Positions 6,250-9,758 of a stretch of 9,758 bases of DNA are shown here, piece after piece. The number at the start of each line of letters is the position of its first letter. The stretch's first letter is position 1. This stretch comes from an uncultured Chlamydiae bacterium (GTDB lineage Bacteria; Chlamydiota; Chlamydiia; Chlamydiales; SM23-39): the NCBI GenBank assembly GCA_903909295.1, contig CAIVVG010000188.1, forward strand, positions 1-9,758, read 5' to 3'. The position numbers and the translations under genes are program-made. Under the pieces are notes generated by a model that saw only the letters and a program-made list of their open reading frames with translations, made no database searches and had not been told where the DNA came from.

Positions 6250-6430
6250 AGAACTAAAATAGCTTACTATCAATGAATTAAGGACTTGAAATCCAATAAT
6301 TGCTCAAACCACAGGCTCCGGCCTATCTCGTCTAAATGAGGATGTAACCGGGGCCGCCACGACGGCGTTGCAGTAGCGGTAAGAAGAGTCCCCAGGCCGC
6401 TCAATCCAGCGGCCAAGCCCTTTCGTCCCT
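6250..6430. other. Unexplained intergenic region with an abrupt AT-to-GC composition change
   Basis: This lies between the dyads and the end of the transporter gene. Bases 6250-6305 are AT-rich; from about 6310 the DNA becomes GC-rich with several short stems (such as GGCCGCT/AGCGGCC, and AGGC/GCCT around 6318). A minus-strand frame stays open through it, reading out of frame from the transporter's 3' end to a stop at 6304-6306, and encodes a peptide containing GDSSYRYCNAVVAAPV. It has no credible start or ribosome site of its own. No tRNA, rRNA or known riboswitch was recognised. It may be a structured RNA, a repeat or a mobile-element remnant. Confidence 0.35.
6395..6414 (-). terminator. 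GC-rich hairpin downstream of the transporter gene
   Basis: GGCCGCT (6395-6401) and AGCGGCC (6408-6414) form a perfect 7-bp stem with a 6-nt loop, starting 17 nt after the transporter stop on the minus strand. The following minus-strand bases (TGGGGACTCTTCTT) are only moderately T-rich, so an intrinsic terminator is possible but weak. Confidence 0.4.
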
Positions 6431-8041
6431 CTAATAGCTAGCAACGGCGCTGAAGTGGGCGATGCCTGGCTCCACTGTAAACGCGGTCTCATTGTGCAGT
6501 CTCACGCCCCAATCGAGCTTGACGGAGAGGTAGTCTCCGAGCTTGTAGCGGAGGGCTGGGCCTGCGCTGAGGAGGAGGTTGCTGATGAGCGGACGGGAGG
6601 AAGGCCCTACTTCAAAGCCCCACCCGCTATCGATAAAGGCGAAGAACTTGACCTCGTCTTTGGGCGCTTGGGGAAAAAAGGCTGAAACCATCTCAAAAGA
6701 GGGAAGGTAGAACTCGAGGTTGCCGAGAAAACTTTCGTCGAGGTTCACTTTCCGGTTTTGGTAGCCGCGGACAGTGTCTGCGCCTCCGAGGCCCATTTGC
6801 TCGCTGGGGAGGAGTTTGGTAAAGGAGAGCTGGCTTGTGAGCTGCAGAGAGAGGAGGCAGCTGGTGAGCATTTTCTGCTTGTACTTCCACTGCCCTTTTC
6901 CATAGACCCAAGTGGCGGTGGTGCCGGGGCGCAATTTGTCATACTCAGAGTTCTCTTGGCGGGGAAGGAAGGGGCCGGGAGAAGCACACACGGTGCTCAC
7001 CCATTCCATCTCGTAGCGCTCTTTTTTCAATCCAAAGGCGGTCTCAGCCATGAGCTGGAACATATTGACGTCGCTTTTCTCTTTGACAATCTTGTTTTCG
7101 TACTCTTGCTCGCTATTGGTGTTCTTAAAGAGGACTCCTGCCTTGACCTCTCGTTTCCAATTGGCTGTGGAAAACGGGATGGTGTAGTCGATGTTAGCTA
7201 TATAGCTATTGCCTCTTGTATGGAGATCCATGTTGATGCCGAGGTCGGCCGTGGTGGCGTGAGTTCCTGAATAACCGACGCGAGTGTGGAGTACATGGCG
7301 CCAGGGAAGGGGTGCTGTATAGTCGGCCTTGAAGGATTGAAGTTGGGAAAAGTTGCCCGACGTGGTGTACTCAAAGGCGAATGTGTGGTCTTGGTTAAAG
7401 AGATTCCCCACGCTCAAGCCGGAATAGAGGCGGCTGTTTTGCAAAGCGACCACTCCATTGTTGTTGACTCCGGTATAGACTTTATAGGGCCGTTTTTCTT
7501 CCGTGACGATACTCACATCGGTCGTGCCAGGGGCCTCTCCGGGAGAGTAGACTACCTTGGAGCTGCGGAAAGGGTTGCGGTTCATCAAGTCGATATCTTG
7601 AGCGATCAGATCGGTTTGGATCTCATCCCCTACTTCGGTGCGGAGATACTTTTGAACGGCGGGGGCTGCAGCGATGTTGCCTACGGTTGCATTGACGACG
7701 AGCAGCTGGAGAATGCCGTCGGTGATGTTTTGCTCGGGGACCAAGACAAGGACGAAGGGGCTCTCTTTGGACTCATAATAAGAGGTGACCGCCTGTTTGA
7801 TTTTTTGCACTTGGGCAGACTCAATGGGTTGGTCTAAATAGAGCGGCTCTAATACAGCTGTCAGCTCTTCCAAACTTCCCGGCAATTGAACTCCCAGAGC
7901 TCCTACTCCGTGAATATCGATGAGCTCCTCTTTTTGAAGGAGTTGTTCTCGCGCATTGAGGAGGAGGACTCCCCTTAAGGTGGTTTCTTCAGCACAGAGG
8001 GTGCTGAGCAACAGAGCTGATAAAAAGATAGATTTACGCAA
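6431..8041 (-). CDS. ShlB/FhaC/HecB (TpsB)-type outer-membrane transporter, Omp85 superfamily
   Basis: About 536 residues from the TTG start at 8041. That start gives a clean signal peptide (MRKSIFLSALLLSTLCA, cleavage before EE). It has AAAGAGG 6 nt upstream and overlaps the aldolase stop by 8 nt. ATG codons at 8080 and 8068 are in frame but lack a ribosome site and overlap further. A POTRA_2-like domain (about residues 20-115, ending PEQNITDGILQLLVV) and a second POTRA (about 115-195, with NPFRSSKVVYSPGEAPGTTDV) precede a C-terminal beta-barrel of roughly 340 residues. The barrel carries the Omp85-family VRGY motif (424-427, in LGGADTVRGY) and GNLEFYLP. TpsB proteins export a large TpsA partner across the outer membrane. 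No TpsA gene is visible, and there is little room for the usual N-terminal H1 plug helix, so a more general BamA/TamA-like role remains open. It is co-transcribed with the aldolase. Confidence 0.85.
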   Translation of the reverse strand: MRKSIFLSALLLSTLCAEETTLRGVLLLNAREQLLQKEELIDIHGVGALGVQLPGSLEELTAVLEPLYLDQPIESAQVQKIKQAVTSYYESKESPFVLVLVPEQNITDGILQLLVVNATVGNIAAAPAVQKYLRTEVGDEIQTDLIAQDIDLMNRNPFRSSKVVYSPGEAPGTTDVSIVTEEKRPYKVYTGVNNNGVVALQNSRLYSGLSVGNLFNQDHTFAFEYTTSGNFSQLQSFKADYTAPLPWRHVLHTRVGYSGTHATTADLGINMDLHTRGNSYIANIDYTIPFSTANWKREVKAGVLFKNTNSEQEYENKIVKEKSDVNMFQLMAETAFGLKKERYEMEWVSTVCASPGPFLPRQENSEYDKLRPGTTATWVYGKGQWKYKQKMLTSCLLSLQLTSQLSFTKLLPSEQMGLGGADTVRGYQNRKVNLDESFLGNLEFYLPSFEMVSAFFPQAPKDEVKFFAFIDSGWGFEVGPSSRPLISNLLLSAGPALRYKLGDYLSVKLDWGVRLHNETAFTVEPGIAHFSAVASY

Positions 8042-9092
8042 CGGTGACCTCTTTGCAAAGATATACATCTTGAATGGCATGAAAGGTCTTAACCCCTTCT
8101 TGCATGGTTTTTTGAAACGCTTTTCGTCCTGTGATCAGTCCCATCCCGCCGGCGCGCTTATTGACAACGGCAGTGGCCACTGCATCGGCCAGGTCATTTT
8201 TCCCCGAAGGGCCTCCGGAATTGATGAGGCCGATTCTCCCCGCGTAGCCATTGAGCACTTGGTAGCGAGTGAGATCGATCGGATGCTCAGAAGCTAACTG
8301 CGTGTACATTTTGGGGTCGCTTTTCCCAAACTTGAGAGCCTGGAAGCCTCCATTGCAAACGGGGAGCTTTTGTTTAACGATGTCCGCTCCGATCGTAGCG
8401 CCGAGATGGTTGGCTTGCCCTGTGAGGTCCGCAGACAAATGGTAATCCTCAGAGGCCGTTTTAAAGGCGCTGTTGCGCAAGTAGCACCACAAGATGGTCG
8501 CCATGCCGAGGTCGTGGGCATGGGCAAACGCCTGTGACACCTCGACAATCTGGCGACGGCTTTCTGGGGAGCCGAAATAGATGGTCGCCCCTACTGCCGC
8601 GCATCCCATGTCGTGAGCCTCTTTCACCGTGGCAAAGAGAGTTTGATCATACGTATTTGGATAGGAGAGAAACTCATTGTGATTGAGTTTCATGATGAGG
8701 GGAATTTTATGGGCATATTTACGAGCGACAATTCCCAGCACACCTCGAGTTGATGCCATTGCATTGCACCCTCCTTCGAGAGCCAGACGAACAAGATTTT
8801 CCGGATCAAAGTACTCGGGGTTCGGAGCAAAGGAGGCGCCTGCGCTGTGCTCTACTCCCTGATCGACAGGGAGAATGGAGAGATAGCCTGTATTGGCTAG
8901 GCGGCCCGTTTGGAACAGCGCTTGCAGATTGCGCAGAGTGCGGATATTCCGATCGCTTTGGGCAAAGATCTGATCGACCCATTGAGGCCCCGGCAAGTGG
9001 AGGGTGTTTTTGGGCACTGTTTTACAGGTGTGGTTGAGGAGTGTTTCGGCTTCAGGCCCGAGTTGCTTTTGAATATCTGAAAAAAGAGTCAT
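8034..9092 (-). CDS. fbaB: Fructose-bisphosphate aldolase class I, DhnA/FbaB type
   Basis: Cleaves fructose-1,6-bisphosphate to dihydroxyacetone phosphate and glyceraldehyde-3-phosphate, or runs in reverse, through a Schiff base; cytosolic glycolysis/gluconeogenesis. It has 352 residues (E. coli FbaB 350) and is collinear with it from end to end by eye. LPVDQGVEHSAGASFAPNP (74-92), KLNHNE (135-140), SYPNTYDQT, GATIYFGSPESRRQI and DYHLSADLTGQANHL are near-identical blocks. The catalytic lysine is K240 in GADIVK. NSGGPSG (291-297) and GGMGLITGR (315-323) form the phosphate site. The ATG at 9092 is chosen over the longer frame to 9149: it has GGAG 7 nt upstream and matches the family's N-terminus, whereas the extra 19 residues fall in the promoter/terminator region. 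This is the aldolase type found in chlamydiae. The 3' end overlaps the transporter gene's TTG start by 8 nt. Confidence 0.95.
   Translation of the reverse strand: MTLFSDIQKQLGPEAETLLNHTCKTVPKNTLHLPGPQWVDQIFAQSDRNIRTLRNLQALFQTGRLANTGYLSILPVDQGVEHSAGASFAPNPEYFDPENLVRLALEGGCNAMASTRGVLGIVARKYAHKIPLIMKLNHNEFLSYPNTYDQTLFATVKEAHDMGCAAVGATIYFGSPESRRQIVEVSQAFAHAHDLGMATILWCYLRNSAFKTASEDYHLSADLTGQANHLGATIGADIVKQKLPVCNGGFQALKFGKSDPKMYTQLASEHPIDLTRYQVLNGYAGRIGLINSGGPSGKNDLADAVATAVVNKRAGGMGLITGRKAFQKTMQEGVKTFHAIQDVYLCKEVTVA
8048..8054 (-). promoter_or_regulatory. Ribosome binding site deciding the transporter start
   Basis: On the minus strand AAAGAGG lies 6 nt before TTG 8041, inside the last codons of the aldolase gene. 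It is the only good Shine-Dalgarno match near the candidate starts and favours the TTG over the upstream ATGs. Confidence 0.6.
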
Positions 9093-9099
9093 GCGAGAT

Positions 9100-9103
9100 C
9101 TCC
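9100..9103 (-). promoter_or_regulatory. Ribosome binding site of fbaB
   Basis: Minus-strand GGAG lies 7 nt before ATG 9092, ideal spacing, and sets the start. It lies within the second copy of an 8-bp direct repeat (TTTACTGG on the minus strand). Confidence 0.6.
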
Positions 9104-9115
9104 AGTAAAGGTACC

Positions 9116-9144
9116 AGTAAACCGAAATTTTGAATTGTGCGCAA
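9116..9144 (-). promoter_or_regulatory. Possible promoter of the fbaB-transporter operon
   Basis: On the minus strand TTGCGC (9144-9139), a 17-bp spacer and TTTACT (9121-9116) give 3/6 and 4/6 matches to consensus. It lies just after the strong terminator dyad, where a new promoter is expected, and about 23 nt before the start codon. The match is weak. Confidence 0.3.
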
Positions 9145-9148
9145 GGCA

Positions 9149-9212
9149 AAAAATAACCACAGAGACACAGAAGAGAGGGAAATCTTCACTCCGTGCCTCT
9201 GTGGTTATTTTT
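9149..9212. terminator. Long inverted repeat, probable bidirectional terminator / dispersed palindromic element
   Basis: Arms 9149-9168 and 9193-9212 are 20 nt each with one mismatch (9165/9196), sharing the core AATAACCACAGAG and its complement, around a 24-nt centre. GAAGA (9170-9174) and TCTTC (9183-9187) could extend the stem inside the centre. On the minus strand it follows the RlmI-like stop immediately and ends in a T-run, fitting a rho-independent terminator. A T-run is also present on the plus strand. The length and near-perfect arms suggest a repeat element recruited as a terminator. Confidence 0.7.
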
Positions 9213-9758
9213 AACTGACTTCTAACAGGAAGCCCTTAATATAAGAACTCTCCGGATGGAACACAGAAATAGGGTGGTCGAGAGCCTGCCGGTGCTTGCC
9301 CAGAATGTGGACAGAGCGGCCCGATTCGTGGGAGGCGCGGAAGAGGATGTTTTGGAAGAGCGCCTCATCGACGTGGTAGGAGCAAGAGCAGGTAAGCAGC
9401 AACGTGTGGGGAGCCATGTTGGCAATCACGTGCCGGTTGAGCTCTTTGTAGGCGCGGAATGCTTGGGGCACGTCTTCCCGTTTTTTCACAAAGGCGGGAG
9501 GATCTAAAATGATGAGGTCGTAGTCGAGCGGCGCTTTCTTGAGGAAGTCGAATACATCTTCCTGGATGAAGCGGTGCCGCTCTAAGGGCAAGCCATTGAG
9601 CGTTATGTTTTTGTCTACGCGGGCGGGGCACCGTCCGCTGATTTCAACGCTGTCGACGTGAGCGGCGCCGCCTGCGAGCGCGGCTACAGAAAATCCACCT
9701 GTATAGGCAAAGCAGTTCAGGACGCGGCGCCCCTGAGAAAGGGAGCGCACTAAAGAGC
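9211..9758 (-). CDS. RlmI-like class I SAM-dependent 23S rRNA (cytosine-C5) methyltransferase (N-terminus missing)
   Basis: The frame is open at the window end, so only about 182 C-terminal residues are seen. The GTG at 9750 is internal. Motif I is VLNCFAYTGGFSVAAL, followed by the acidic strand SVEIS. Motif IV is LDPPAFVKKREDVPQAF, and motif VI is LLTCSCSYHV with cysteines suited to act as the m5C nucleophile. The C-terminal DHPISVFHPESSYIKGF block is diagnostic of the RlmI/RlmK-type COG1092 family. RlmI methylates C1962 of 23S rRNA in E. coli; the exact base here is inferred. An N-terminal PUA domain is expected upstream, outside the window. The stretch ISGRCPARVDKN is slightly unusual for the helix after motif II. 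The stop codon shares bases 9211-9212 with the terminator dyad. Confidence 0.88.
   Translation of the reverse strand, partial: SLVRSLSQGRRVLNCFAYTGGFSVAALAGGAAHVDSVEISGRCPARVDKNITLNGLPLERHRFIQEDVFDFLKKAPLDYDLIILDPPAFVKKREDVPQAFRAYKELNRHVIANMAPHTLLLTCSCSYHVDEALFQNILFRASHESGRSVHILGKHRQALDHPISVFHPESSYIKGFLLEVS

Noticed and set aside
6282..6294. GGACTTGAAATCC resembles a tRNA-Ser(UGA) anticodon arm or an att core
   Set aside because: Only three stem pairs form and there are no D, T or acceptor arms nearby; no integrase gene or second copy is visible.
6758..7837. Two long plus-strand open frames (6758-7270 and 7286-7837)
   Set aside because: They are antisense to the transporter gene, which has a signal peptide, POTRA and VRGY motif; the antisense peptides show no domain pattern.
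8042..8080. ATG starts at 8080 or 8068 for the transporter
   Set aside because: They lack a ribosome site and lengthen the signal-peptide n-region; TTG 8041 has AAAGAGG at 6 nt. Not fully excluded.
9093..9149. Longer aldolase start at 9149
   Set aside because: It would put the start inside the terminator T-run and the candidate promoter, adds residues absent from FbaB homologues and has no ribosome site.

Overview
The window reads as chromosomal DNA from a Gram-negative bacterium, most likely a chlamydia-like (environmental Chlamydiota/PVC) organism. The assignment is inferred from family content, not from a marker gene. The supporting genes are a DhnA/FbaB-type class I aldolase (the aldolase type chlamydiae carry), a cysteine-containing LRR protein of the kind expanded in amoeba-associated chlamydiae, an FhaC/ShlB-type outer-membrane transporter and an AsmA-like envelope protein. 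Base composition is close to balanced, and coding strands favour C-ending codons.

Layout. 1-695 (+): the 3' part of an LRR protein built from near-identical 72-bp units. 696-925: intergenic DNA with small dyads, ending in a good sigma70-like promoter whose expected start point falls on the ATG of the next gene. 926-4677 (+): a tight three-gene operon of a SAM methyltransferase, glmS (starting 1 nt after the methyltransferase stop) and an AsmA-like membrane-anchored protein (TTG start overlapping the glmS stop by 8 nt). 4678-4727: a short convergent gap with a hairpin. 4728-6155 (-): an archaeal-type ATPase/DUF234 protein with a PD-(D/E)XK-like C-terminus. Its upstream region (6165-6249) holds two large CCCCAAAA...TTTTGGGG dyads. 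6250-6430: unexplained DNA, GC-rich from about 6310. 6431-9092 (-): fbaB followed by a TpsB-like transporter gene, again joined by a TTG start overlapping the upstream stop by 8 nt. 9149-9212: a 20-bp-arm inverted repeat acting as a probable bidirectional terminator. 9211-9758 (-): the C-terminal part of an RlmI-like rRNA methyltransferase, truncated by the window end.

How the genes fit together. GlmS makes glucosamine-6-phosphate for lipid A and peptidoglycan precursors. The AsmA-like protein behind it is a probable inner-membrane/periplasmic protein of the same envelope-building theme. FbaB serves central carbon metabolism, and the transporter co-transcribed with it is an outer-membrane protein, so that pairing is probably positional. 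The ATPase and its dyads look like an accessory module.

No CRISPR array, tRNA, rRNA or intact insertion sequence was seen. The most unusual signals are the double C4A4/G4T4 dyad upstream of the ATPase, the 64-nt palindrome at 9149-9212, the repeated TTG-overlap junction design, and the probable leaderless promoter of the methyltransferase. None of these is proven here to be a new system.
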